Origin: Plazaster borealis
Taxonomy: Eukaryota > Echinodermata > Asteroidea > Forcipulatida > Labidiasteridae
DNA: 64,000 nucleotides
Direction: 5' to 3'
NCBI GenBank assembly: GCA_021014325.1
Contig: CM037463.1
Span: 25,042,526-25,106,525, forward strand
This document shows positions 21,663 to 34,800 of the stretch, one piece after another (within the stretch, counting starts at the first letter, position 1; each line of letters starts with the position of its first letter). The position numbers and the translations under genes are program-made. The notes under the pieces were generated by a model that worked only from the letters and a program-made list of their open reading frames with translations, made no database searches and had not been told where the DNA came from.

Positions 21663-22953
21663 AAATCCGTAGCAACAAAAACTATCCAAGTATTCATAAT
21701 ACTGTTGTGATATTTAATTTGACTCAATTTCGGTTGGGAATATTTTGCAGAAACCGGGGAATAGAGAAAGAAAAACTGAACAATGCTTGTTTACCAGATT
21801 ACTTTACATGTTGACGGATACAGTGAAAGTCAATTCCAATTTTCACACAAGAATCCTTTGAAGATCTTGTTGTTTCCTTGTTTGTATAAACGAGCTTCCG
21901 GTTATGAAATACGGGGGCAGTTTTATGGTATGACTTACTTGTATCCTTTTGAACCTTTGTCTATAGTTATCAAACGAAACACGCATAGGACTCTGTCGGT
22001 GGGATATATAAAGTAGAAGTATTATATGAAACCATTTCGGATGAAGTTTCTAATGATTACGATAGGGTTAATAATATTTTGACAAAACAAATTGAAATGT
22101 CTTGACAACCACTACCACTCGCTAAGAAACTTCGAATGAATTATTATGAAGACAACTGTGTCATTGTAAATTGTGCAGTTGAATTTACTTGAGTCACCTG
22201 GGCTGGATTTCAAAAGATCCATCTGAAGATGAGTTGTCAGTATTACCATAGTGATTTGTATTACTTAGCAATAAAGATTGATACGCAATTAAGATCAATC
22301 TTAGCTCTTTGTGAAATCGTATAGCCTTCTGTAAGCTTTGCTTTGTCTATATTCAGTTTTTATTAATTTTCTTAACATTTTATATTATTTGTACTCCGGG
22401 AATTTGTTCCGATTCAGAAACTTGTCTGGTCAGAATTTACCAAGAGAATGGTTCCAATGGGTCGAACTAATTTCCAAGTCAGCATGACCCGTTTTCGATC
22501 TAGATTGCTGCCCATGATGACCTCATAGGCCAGGCTGACCAGGAGATGGCATGGCCCATTACAACCCTTCTCCAGGGTCAATTTGGACCCGGGACTTGTT
22601 AGAGTGTACGACGTCCAATTCAGCTCAATCTGAATGACATGAAATTAAACCGACGAAGTCAGTTATGTTTCCCCATTTCATAACGTTTCAATTAAAAGTT
22701 TAATTTTATGACGAACCTTTTGTTGAAAATGAGTGCAATTGTTGTTTTGATTTACACACAAACAAATGAGATCGATGACGAACATCTCTGATGTAAACCA
22801 ATATATATCGGATGTTAATCTCTTATTACCATATCCTAGTTCGTCCCTTCAAAACAATTCACAGAATTTATTTTCTTCATATCATTTGGAACTAAATCAA
22901 TTCTCATTACCTGCTGTACAAGTAGGAATAGTGTTCATTCATTGGACTTGAAG
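21663..22953. other. Spacer between fucosyltransferase B and the receptor locus
   Basis: No supported gene. Contains a family D element (22201-22322), and a TATATATC stretch at about 22801 that lies some 150 bp before the first EMI cassette ATG and is at best a weak promoter candidate. Confidence 0.5.
22201..22322. repeat. Short foldback element, family D
   Basis: Begins GGCTGGATTTCAAAAGATCC and ends CTCTTTGTGAAATCGTA; shares AAGATGAGTTGTCAGTATTA and CATAGTGATTTGTATT with the copy at 10738-10884. Confidence 0.7.
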
Positions 22954-25812
22954 ATGATTCATTTGATCATCTCATCTTGTGTCTTATTTTTCATGTTACT
23001 TCCTGGGAGTTATTCACTTACTCTAGATCAAGACAACGTGTGCAATCGGACCAATCAGTAAGTATACTGCTGACTTAAGACATGTTATATAAACAGAAAT
23101 GTTGGGTTTCACAAAATATTAAGATTCATATAATAAGATCAATTGTCAATATTGCCATGGTGATTTGTGTTGTGACGTCACACTTTGCTTAGTAATTAAT
23201 AATGATACAGGCCTACGTCTTAAGATTAATCTTAGCTCTTTGTGAAATAAAGCCCGTCCTATAGAATGAGGGAAGATTGTGTGCATTTGGTTGCCAAAAA
23301 AGGATTGAAAAATGTTACGTTTTTCGATGCTCTGAAAAATACTTGTCTCGGCAGATATAATTGCCACCTTACAGTGTAAGGCGGCCGCTCACTGGCTACG
23401 ATCATCATTTTTGAAAAACACAAAAACTATGTATTTTGCGTTAATACTGAGTGTGGCACGCGGAAGTTGAACCAATTTCTCGCACGATTGGTCAGTGAGC
23501 CACACTTGCTGTCTGCGTAGCCAAATTAGAACGCTTGATGCAGCAGCCTAAAGCCAAAAGCCAAGTTGCCCGCAAAGATGGTGGGTCTACTGGGAACCAT
23601 CCACGGCAAGAAGTATGGTACTAAGTGGAATAAACTAGTACCTGATTTCGTGTTTGTGTATAGACAAACATTAATCACTTAATCCATAATAATTTGAATT
23701 TATATTTTATGATAACTACTTCTAACCCCGCCAGGATCAAGCAATTTGAATATATTATTATTTATTTGTCATCACACACAACAAAGAACAAAACAAGAAA
23801 CTTACAATACAAGACAAACTAGCTGATGACAGGAACTAGACAAGTGAATTAAATCACTGTTGCCCTCAGGCATTTAGCTCCCGATAAATACAAGGTAATA
23901 CAATACAATTAAATATTTTAAAACGAAATTCTAGACAAACTAAAAGATTAACTTAAAGTAACGTGCATTAAAAATATACATACATACACATACACATATA
24001 AACAATAAAAGGATATATCATTTAAATTTTGAAAAAGATTATTAAAAAAAATGAATAGGCATATTAAACATATACAAGTCAATTAAAAATATGAATTTTA
24101 ATACTTAAAGAAAATATAAAATACATGCTGCTAACAATAATCGCCTTCTAGCAAATATTGCCTTCAAATGGCAATTATTGTTTTGTTGTTTAAAGGTATA
24201 ACATTTTCATCACATGAATGAATTAAAATTGCTTCTTAAAGGGTCTGTATACATTTAGTAATGACTCTGAAAATTAATGGCAATAAAAACTTAATTGGTA
24301 AGAAGTACAGCAGCTTTGGATAGTATAATGCATTTTGAGAAACTTTTCACTTCGAAGTACTGCGGTTATGGAAAAAGATATCACTTGTTATCCCCCAAAA
24401 TTTGCGTTTCTCAGATAGTGTATTCCAATTGCAGATTATTCTTCCTGCGTGGACATAACCGCTCCAGATTTTCGACATATCTCAAAAACGCTACCACTTT
24501 TTTAAAATGGTAAATCTACAACTACATTGTATATAGGATTGAAACAAACAGTGGGTTCCAATTACCAAACAAACAGTGAGTTCCAATTACCAAACGTGTA
24601 CAATCTCTTGAATCTTCAGATAATGTTTTCTAACAAGACTTAAAATTAGGTCATGCTTACATTATTAATTGATTTGTTCTACTCGAATTGTGTCCAAGAT
24701 GTCGTGATGAAAAATTGTTGAACCTTATTCTTTTCATTCACAGTCTTTGATTATAAAATAAAAACGAACAAAAACGGGTTAGATCCGGGTTGAAATTCTA
24801 GTAAGCTTTGTCAAACATGTCGGAAATGATGGCCGTCGATTCTTGAAACTTGATCAGGGTGACCATGGAGGTAGGATTCTGCCGCTCTGGATTCAAGTCA
24901 ATCAAAGTCAATCTCGGTCAACAGGTAGCTTAGTTCTCATAGTGTAGAGAACTTTTAGTAACTTTGTCTTCATTTATCTTAAGCAGAAGTTACAGGCACA
25001 ACTTTCTTAAAAAGTTAAGTTTTGTAAAATTAGTTTTAAAAAGCATGTAATTTATAACTTGCAGATATAACGAGTCGTACGCGGAAGGATACCAGGTGGC
25101 TAAATATGAGACGCATATGACAACGTGTCATTGGTGGCAATGTCAGCAGATCAGGTAAGAGAAGGTGATCCTCAATGTGACGTAATAACGTTGTCATTAT
25201 TCAAGATGGGCCCAATCTTGAATAATGACAACGTTATTACGGGTACAAAGTCTGAAGTAAACTAGCTTTAAGTAGGCCTAGGTAAAGACAAACAAAAACT
25301 AACAAACAAACAAACACCCCAACAAAGAAACAAAACCAACCAACTGAATCTGGATGCTACGACGCACGACCTGGTGGGCATTACACGAAGCACAATAATA
25401 TTATTGTGGGTTAAACACAAATATTATTTTAGAAGTAACAATTTTTAAATGATAAATAATTTAGCTGTTTCTTTATTATATTTTTGATGGGTCGATGCAC
25501 ATGTGCGTGATGAGCTTAATCATTCTTGTGCCATGTAAACTCTAAAATAAGTATCATAAAATTTTAAACCTGTATATTATACGGATTTAAATTTGGATTA
25601 AACCCTGCCTGCCCGTAGGAGATTTCAAAACGGCAAAATTCACAATCTATTTTTTCCTGTTCAACAATTGCCAATGAAATATTAAACTACATATCTGTAT
25701 GACAGGGTCGTTTACCGAATGCAGAACGCCACCAAATACAGATTGGTTAGATACAGTAGTCTGGTTTGCTGTGATGGTTGGATGTACAACGAATCTAACG
25801 ATACTTGCATAC
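22954..25812 (+). CDS. EMI cassette 1 (signal peptide + EMI domain)
   Basis: Exons 22954-23057, 25065-25154, 25706-25812; phases 2, 2, 1. Exon 1: signal peptide MIHLIISSCVLFFMLLPGSY, then DQDNVCNRTNQ with the first EMI cysteine. Exon 2: NESYAEGYQVAKYETHMTTC and the pair CHWWQC with four residues between. Exon 3: VVYRMQNATKYRLVRYSSLV then CCDGW and a final Cys before the donor ATAC|GTAAGT. It has four N-glycosylation sequons (NRT, NES, NAT, NES), more than the other cassettes. Introns hold elements of families D and A and a perfect hairpin at 25181-25241. All exons are open with good splice sites, so it looks functional. Confidence 0.82.
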
Positions 25813-28800
25813 GTAAGTACATCAATTCAATATTCATTATTCATGACGTATGCATTTGTTTCATGAACCGGAAGTCACTGTAAGCCCTTTTCACGTTACA
25901 GAACCACTTCATAGGAAATGACCACTGGAAGTTTCTGAGGAGTTTTAACCCCACCGTTTCACAACTGATGTAATTTCTAACCATCTCACTTATATACTCT
26001 CAAGCGGGGATATCTAATTCCCGGGATATAACTATTTCCCAGGAGTTTGCCAGGGTTAGCAGTTCATTGTGAACAGGTCAATCAAATTCCCCGGGAATTT
26101 CCTGGGAAGTTTGTCTTGTGTGTGAAAGGGACTCAATTGGCTCTACGAGTATCATAGACCATGACTAGAAATCATGATTAAACTGGCGGTTGGTTCCCAG
26201 CGCATCATTCGTTCAGATGCCTGGAAGATGTACATAAAAACACCTTTTTTCCCCCAGAATGTGTATCGGTCATAATGTGCATACAATAGGCCTAGTTAGA
26301 AGAAGTCATCCCTTTGGGTCAACCACCCTTTGTATAGCGCCCTCGTCGGTATTAAACTAATTTTAATTACAGATAATTATTGTAAGCAACTTTTACAATG
26401 TAGAATGCAGCTCATTAGGCCTATTTCAATGTTCTGTTTTGTAGTCAGGGCGCAACCCCGAAGGCTTGGGCCTAATTTCATAGAGCTGCATGCTTAAGAA
26501 CAAAAACTAGCTAAGCGCAACAAAATTATGATTACCAGAAAAAGATTACAAGCTAAAATACGATTCCACATGTAGCGTCTGTGACTTGTATCCCGTTAAT
26601 TGTTGCTTAGCAGAAATTGTCAAGCAATATTTTCTGCCTGAACAGCTCTATGACTGTAAATTTGGCTCTTCTTGTTATTAGTTTTGTACATTTGCTTAGG
26701 GAGAAAAATAAAACTTAAGGGAGGTGAAATTTGCGAACAAAGGAGTGCAGGGCAATAATTAAGGGTTAAAGGGTGGTGGGGGGGGGGGCTGGTGTGCCAT
26801 GGACCTACTGGAAACCATCACTTTTGATCCCAGTGTATATGTTTCAAACCTATTTTGTTTTTCAGCTACGCTTCAGGATTTCATATCGATTTCTTAGTTT
26901 TTGTTTTGGATAAGCTCTTCATTTTCATTGACAAACATCCCTCGCGAGTAACAGATGAAACTAATATGCTCGATACCTTTATTTGGAGATTACTTTGTTG
27001 TATAAAAGAAGATCTCACTACTGCCCCTCGATTTAACGGCCGAGTTTGCAACAAGACGCATAGTTAAACATAAAGCAATGATCACCACGCGGTTCGTCGA
27101 ACTCGCCAAGGCGGCTGCCGTTGTTTTAAACTTTCTACCCGTCATTCTTTGTCTACCCACCGGTGATGACAATGTCTGTACGAACAACATCACGTAAGTC
27201 AAATGATAACAAACTAGAAAATTATGCATGTATTATTATTATAGGCCTAAACATTATTTTGTTTTAAAGGTATCGTACACGTTTGGTAATGACTCAAAAC
27301 AAATTAGCATAAAAACTTACTTGGTATAACAAGCAACGGAGATCTGTTGTGTGCCTTTAAGTAATAAATGTTGGGTCATAGATTGGTAAATAGGCCTACT
27401 ATAACAAATTAATGACCATACAACAACTATTTTCTGAGAAAGGATCTCCTTCGATGTAATATGGTTTGGATAATTTTTCACCCAAAATATTTGAATCTTT
27501 CTGAGGATTGGTGTCCGTTCGCGAATGCTGCGACCAGAGATGCGGTTGGTACCCGCTCCCACCTTGCTAAATGTGGATTGATTCGACGTTCTTTTGAAAT
27601 ACACGTGACATTTTTGTTTTACTGTTTTCTAAGTACCAAGTAGGCCTAGACACTGTATTCAGCTGAAACGTTCACATGTGACTTTTGTTGTAGGCCTATC
27701 TTTCTTGCCTATAAATCGGCATTACGTTACAAAACCCATGTGAGCCTACCTTTATTAGACCATTCCGGATTTAAAATTGGCTGTTGTAAAAATGTTTGAT
27801 AATTAACCGTTTAGTAAATGAGGGTTATGGTAATATTCAATACCAATGTCAGTCTTGGTGAGTCATAATAATATTAATTTTCACCATTCAATTAATCACT
27901 TTATTTCCATATCAATGCATAAAGGTACAAACATACAAAATCAATTAAAATACGTTAACTCAGTCGATATTGAGGTCACTTTTCTATAACACATTTCAAT
28001 AATTATGTACATTATTTCAAATTGTCCAGGTTCACTGAAAGTTACGTACATTTCCAACGTGTGTCATACATAAGCAGTCAATGGATTTGTCCACCTTTGA
28101 TGGAATGTGGCAGACAGCCTATCACTTAGTAAGTATTGGGAAGGGTAGGGTAAAGAGTATAGGGTTTTGCGAGCGAAAACATTAACAAACATTTGCATGA
28201 TTTAGTTATCCTAAACATGAGCTTAGGCTCATCAAACAGTGTTTTGGTAATTTTTTTGGTGATGGACATGTATCGCTTGACTTCTGAATTTAAAAATGGA
28301 CAAAATAAAATATTGTACCAATTTCCCGATATTTGATTCCTTACTATTACAGTACTGCATACAGGGCCAGATACTTGACGAGCATCCGCATAGCAACGAG
28401 GTCTGTCGGAGTATGCTGTAGCGGATGGCAATATAACTCTCGAGCCGACGACTGTTTAATCCGTAAGTCAGTTACAGGTTACAGTAACCCCACATTGGCA
28501 TTCTTTTAAAACAATTGCAGTTAGAAAAAGTAACATTAATGGAAAAAGACACTCCTTTTTGCTGCGTTGGTGCAAGTAGTTTTTCCTGCAGCAGTTTTTT
28601 TAAAATAATGATAGTGTCGTTTCAAGTTTCGGGTAAGCAGGAAGTTTCACTGATGGCTATTATGCAAACATTAATATCCAATTTTCTATTATGAGCTCAC
28701 CCTCGGGGTCTGCGATCTGAAATACGAACAAAAACTGGCACAACCAAAATACTGACGGGTGAACAAAATACACAATCCTCGAGAATGACGGGGTGGGGGG

Positions 28801-31800
28801 GATGGTTTTAGTTCATTAACTAACTTGAGGGTCATGTTAGAAAGTCAACTTGGAGTCGGCCGTGCATGGGGTAGCGTTGTGTAGAGGACTTTGCTATCTC
28901 ATAACTTCTGTTTTTATGTCTGATCTCAGTAAGACCTACCGTAGATTTCCCGTAAGAAGTAGAGGGTTATAATCATTTCCAGTATTTGCGTGGTTGTGGT
29001 TGATATGACATGGCTGTATCCGAATTGGCGGCTACGGCTACGGCTACGACTGTTGCTAAGTAAGAGTGTTTCTAAGGACATTCTATTCTTAAATGCTTGA
29101 CCCAGACTGTCTTGAACATTATCGCCCAATCTCAAACCATCACTTCGTCACATGGTCATGTTTAAACGCGCTATAAAAACACGGCGAAGGCGAGTGTTTA
29201 GGAGTGCAATTTTACGCAGGCGCTAGTTTACGCGTTATAACGCAATCATTCATACACAGGTAGGCCTACTCAATATAAAATCTAAGCGCGCGTACGTACA
29301 ACCGTTGAGCGTAGCATGCAATAACCCCTTGCGGAGGGGAGCCCGAGGACATGACAGGAATTGAAAATTTCCAGAAAGGTTTTTCAGATTTCCAAAATTA
29401 TGCTTTTTAACAAAAAGGACATTATGAATGGGAATACAAAAGTAGTGAATTGTTCTTAAACGGCCGTTTAAAAAACCTTTCAGGGTGTGGCACTATGCCC
29501 TAATGAAGCGAATTATCATAACTGACAGTCCAGACGATACTGCATGGCCTAATGGACATCGTAAATGACGCAACATACGGCACGGTTTGATAAAGGCTTT
29601 TATTTTCTGACTACTCTTCGTGTGTACAATTGAAGAGTTAATTAACACGCTTGATATAAAATAGTCCGACATTATTACCTTGTCTGAGAACACTAAATCA
29701 ATGGGGAGTGTTTTTATAACATGAGGTCACACCTTGAGCAGTGAGGGGTAGCAGGGGCATAACTACACCCTGAGGTACAATCTCGTCCTTTAAATTCACC
29801 CCGTTCAATGCGGGCAAGGCCGGGTCATCATTATGATCAACCACGGTACCGAGTTGCACCAATTATTGAAGTTGGTTCATAAATAGCATTGATGATGAAA
29901 TGAAATGGTGGGATAAAACAAAGGGATACCGCGAAGGAAACATGATGATAATTTAGGCCTATTATGTTTTTTTGTTTTTTTAAAGTTTCTTGCCTGTGTT
30001 GTTTGTCCTGGTCATGTTAAATGAGGCCAGGTTTTTGTCACGTGATACCCGACAATTGAGTTGGTCCAGCTGGTGTAATTATAGCCAATGCTACTTGAAG
30101 TTTGCGCGATGATACCGACCATTGCCGGAACCGTGATGATATCAGTGGCACGAAACAAAGCAAATCCTGAATATCACAATGTCGTGACTTATGAACATAT
30201 AATCAGTTGAATACTTGCTTGTCTTGTGAAGTGGTTTTAGTTGTCAATACGTCTTGAAGTGTTAAAATGATGAATGGATTTTATAGGATGAGACTGTTAA
30301 TAATGTTCCTCCACGTGTCGTCCAGTTGGTGTCTCTCATTGGACGATGAGAACTCGTGCACACGGCAAGAACGGTAAGTGAAATTGTCTTTATTTATATT
30401 ATTATAAAACAATATGTAAAACGACTCCAGTTCCCTTTCTTCAAAGTTTGGCTCTATTTTGCAAGTTTTTTTAGAAAATAAATAAAATCGTGGAAATATT
30501 CGGAAGAGGTTGAAAGTAGCCCTGCAGTCAGTTTGCTACTTTTTCATGATCTGGTCCTTGCTGTTTAACAAAAACCAAATGGTTTAATTTTCGGGCCAAT
30601 GAATATCCCGTTGACTGCCGACAGGGTTAAGCCTTAATGCTGGATCTCATGGATGTCGTGGAAATTCCTTCCAATTTATTCTCAGTTAATGTCATTGGTA
30701 AGCTTTGTGAGATGAAATGCGAAGTGAAATGTGAAGTTTAATGAATCTTTGTTGTATTACAGAGTCACAAGGACAATAGCCAGGAGTTTGCCGGTTAGTA
30801 CCACAGAGTTTTACAAAACCAAATGTGGACTTTTCGGTTGGAATAGATGTACAGCTCAGAGGTGAGTAACAGATAAATCATATACTCTGAGTAAATTAAC
30901 ACATGATGACAATTATTGAGCTTACGGATACAATCTAAAAACGTAAATCTTGTAATTGTTTTATTATTTTTTATTATAGCAATTGGGTTATTAGCCCCAT
31001 ATTGTATTTATTAGTATTTTATACTGTAAATTACTCAGTGGTTTTGTGCCAATTTTTTCAGCTTTAGTTAATCTTTAATGTATTGTTGATCTGATACCTT
31101 TGCTTTACAAATGTTTGAGTGATGTAACATTCACACACACAAAATCAACAAGTGACAATTAAACTGTTACGCTGGTCTTTAGGGATTGTATACGTTTGGT
31201 AATTGTGAACCCACTGTTTGTTTCAATCCTACATAGTTGTAGACCATAAAACTAACCTGTGAAAATTTAATTTCAAAATGCGTTAGCGTTTTTGAGATAT
31301 TGCCGAAAATCTGGAGCGATTTTGTCCACGTAGGAAGAATATAATCTGCAATTGGAATACACAATCTGAGATACGTTACTGCAATAACGCCTCTCAGATT
31401 CAAATTCTTGGGGGATAAAAGGTGATATCTTTTTCCATAACCGCAGTTTCTCAAAATGCATTATACTATCCAAAGCTGCTGTTCTTCTTACCAAGTAAGT
31501 TTTTATTGCCATTAATTTTCAGAGTCATTACCAAACGTATACAGACCTTTTAAATGAAAAGTTCATTGTCTTTGAGCTTATCGGACTAGTAAAGCGAGTC
31601 TACCGTAAAGTGATTTTTTCAGATTTCCGTGAATTGTTCAGACTCTACGAGATTGTTGTTGCCGTTTATTGACTCATCTTTGTCCTCTTTTATTAACTGA
31701 ATGTAGCAATCTATTTGTGTCAAATACTGTTTGTAAACTTGTTTGACCTCTGTTTAAAAGGAAAGAAAACTTGATGGCTTGATATAGGCTTACCATTGGC

Positions 31801-34800
31801 GTAACTAGGGGGTGGGGGGGGCACGAGCCCCCGATTGATGTCCGTGCCCCGGGTGCCCCCATTTGAAATCTGGACTTTTGAGATTATCAATTACCCGAAT
31901 AAAAAGTTACATTATATGAGCTGAAGTATTTTCAGTGTTTTTTAAACTACTTTTAAATTTACACGCCGACAATTTATATGTTATAAAACAAGTAGTAAAT
32001 GGCATAACAAGAGCGCTAAAAGGGTGCTTGTTTAGGAAAAATGCAAACGTAAACTACATTTTTATTTGGCCAGAAGTGATCCCAGAAAATAAATTGTGCC
32101 ACACGCTTGTACCCCCAAAAATGTTACCCTAGTTTCGGAGCTGATGTTTATACGTGCTGGTATGAAATTGAAATAAAATCCTTGTGTACGAGATATCTGA
32201 GCCTTCATAATAACATCCTGTCGTGATGTAACAATGCAATATATCCACACATAGAATCAGTAAACACCTTCCTCCATTGAGACGGAAACCCAGGTTTCCT
32301 GATGTAAGTTGACAAACTATCATCATTACTTGGTGTAAAATGTTTTACATCTTCATACAGATCAAACAAAATAAACCCCTTTCTTAAATGCAAAATGAGA
32401 ATAAGCTGCTGCCATAATTGTTGTTGCTTTAGTAAACCCGAGACATCTGATAAAGCCCCCTGCTCATTGAGGCAGGGAATACAAACACCTGAAGTTCTGA
32501 ACCGTCTAAAAACACATTATTGACATTTTAGTGGACTGTTTTTGAATGACCACTAGTTACCTTATATCAAGGACATGGGCCATAACTGATTAGAGCATTT
32601 ACAAGGACTTCGTTCCTCTCTTGTTACAGAACAATTTACCGCATTGGATACAGACGGAGTTTCGAACGAGTGACACAGGAAGTAATTGGTTGTTGCGCTG
32701 GATGGTCACTTCGACTGGAAACTGAGGATTGTTTGAACCGTAAGTGATTCAAGAAACCAGCGGAGTCTACAGAGCAGAAAGAATGATTATTTAAAAATGT
32801 TGTCAAAATAGTCTTCAGAAGTATTATTTTCCGTTATCTTTTTGTGAGCATGCCATTTTGTTCTCATTTCCATTGGAAATGAAATTGCCTTCTGTCATGT
32901 AGATGTCTTGCCTTGTAAACCACGTACATAATACCGTCTGCTTTATATGTTGTCACCTAAATTTGCAAAAACATTTTGACCCAGAAAGAGAGTATACTGG
33001 TTACGGGGATATACCTATAGATGGAGAGTCACACGAGTGGAGGGTTTTTGGAGGGCTACCCACACAGATGGAAAGGTGAAGGGGTATACATTTGGGGGAA
33101 GTTAACTAGATGAGACTATAGAGGCACCCAAGTGGAGGGTTTTTGGAGGGGGTAAATATATGGAAAGTACCCAGGTGAAGGGGTATACAGATGGGGGAAG
33201 GTAACAAGATGAGCGGCAGCCGAGTGGAGGTTTTTTGGAGGGATACCCGGATGGAAAGTACCCAGGTGAAGGGGTATACAGATGGGGGAAGGTAACTAAA
33301 TGAGCGGCACCCGAGTGGAGGGTTTTTGGAGGGGTACCCGGATGGAAAGTACCCGCAGGTGAAGGGGTATACAGATGGGGGAAGGTAACTAAATGAGCGG
33401 CACCCGAGTGGAGGGTTTTTGGAGAGGGTGGAAAGTACCCAGGTGAAGGGGTATAAATGGGGGAAGGTAACTAAATGAGCGGCTCCCGAGTGGAGAGTTT
33501 TTGGAGAGGGTGGAAAGTACCCAGGTGAAGGGGTATACAAATGGGGGAAGGTAACTAAATGAGCGGCTCCCGAGTGGAGAGTTTTTGGAGGGGTACGCGG
33601 ATGGAAAGTACCCAGGTGAAGGGGTATACAGATGGGGGAAGGTAACTAAATGAGCGGCTCCCGACTGGAGGGTTTTTGGAGGGGTACCCGGATGGAAAGT
33701 ACCCGCAGGTGAAGGGGTATACAGATGGTGGAAGGTAACTAAATGAGCGGCACCCGAGTGGAGGGTTTTTGGAGGGGTACCCGGATGGAAAGTACCCAGG
33801 TGAAGGGGTATACAGATGAAGAGGAGATGAAAGGCGACCAGCAAGCGCGGATGTTTATACGTTAGACTGATAACATCCTCCAAACCCAGACACATTATTT
33901 CAAAAACGGGGGTGAAATCAAAAATAAGAAAGCCTCAAGTTTGGAAATTTGCCAAACAGTCAAGAGGAATATTGGAAAATACCCCGGAAGCATTTGTCGG
34001 AAGTTTGCTTTAGAGACAGCCCATAAATTTTTGTTTGGATAAACATGCAATATTTAACCTTTTAACTGTTTTATCCCTCAACCCATGATGCTGTGAGTCT
34101 GGTGATTCGTTGAAATTTATCTGTCCATTTCCTCGTGACAAGGTCCTCGTATATAGGAGCTTATAAAAGGAATTAATAAAATCGGTTTATTTAGTGTTTT
34201 GGTTTCTGATGTTTTTTTTTGAAAGTGCATAAAATTAAAGGAGGACCGATCTGATCCACATTCAAACCTTGCTATATAGCATATGCATTGTTTGCATTTT
34301 CAGTTTTCTACATTGTGTTTGTTTGCAATTTAAATTACACACTTATAATTAGAACCTTTTAGGCTTTGTTGTGGCGTAGCATTGATTTTCAGTCCCGTGA
34401 CTGAGAGCGGTGTGAAGCCTGGTTTGATCGCGACTATGTTGTACCAGGCTGCAATGACCGTGTGTTGCTGTCTAATTGCATTGCATCTTCCCAGTTCTGA
34501 TGCCCGCACATGTTCCAGACGAGTAACGTAAGTCTTGGATTATTGCAATAAGTTAGTTATTATCAATTTTACTTACTTGTATTTATTATAATTTTGAGAT
34601 ATATTTGGGATATGCGCATCGGAGAAGGCCCCTTTTCATTTGTGAGTTATATTTTATATTGCGTTAACTTGTGGGTTGTCTACATCTCAACAGCAACCTT
34701 CCCCTTCATGAGTGTTGTCAATTTTTCGGGTCTCTTATTCTGAGGCTCCTTTTTAGATATCAAGACTGAATAAAACACCTTTGTACCAATGAGTACAACA

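Noticed and set aside
26855..27067. 70-codon frame upstream of EMI cassette 2
   Set aside because: No homology or signal peptide; it overlaps the putative promoter and ends just before the cassette ATG in a different frame.
33040..33820. CRISPR array
   Set aside because: Repeats are contiguous, variable in length and without unique spacers, in an intron-containing animal genome.
33106..33895. Long proline-rich antisense open frames
   Set aside because: They are the translated minisatellite; frames stay open only because the units are repeated.
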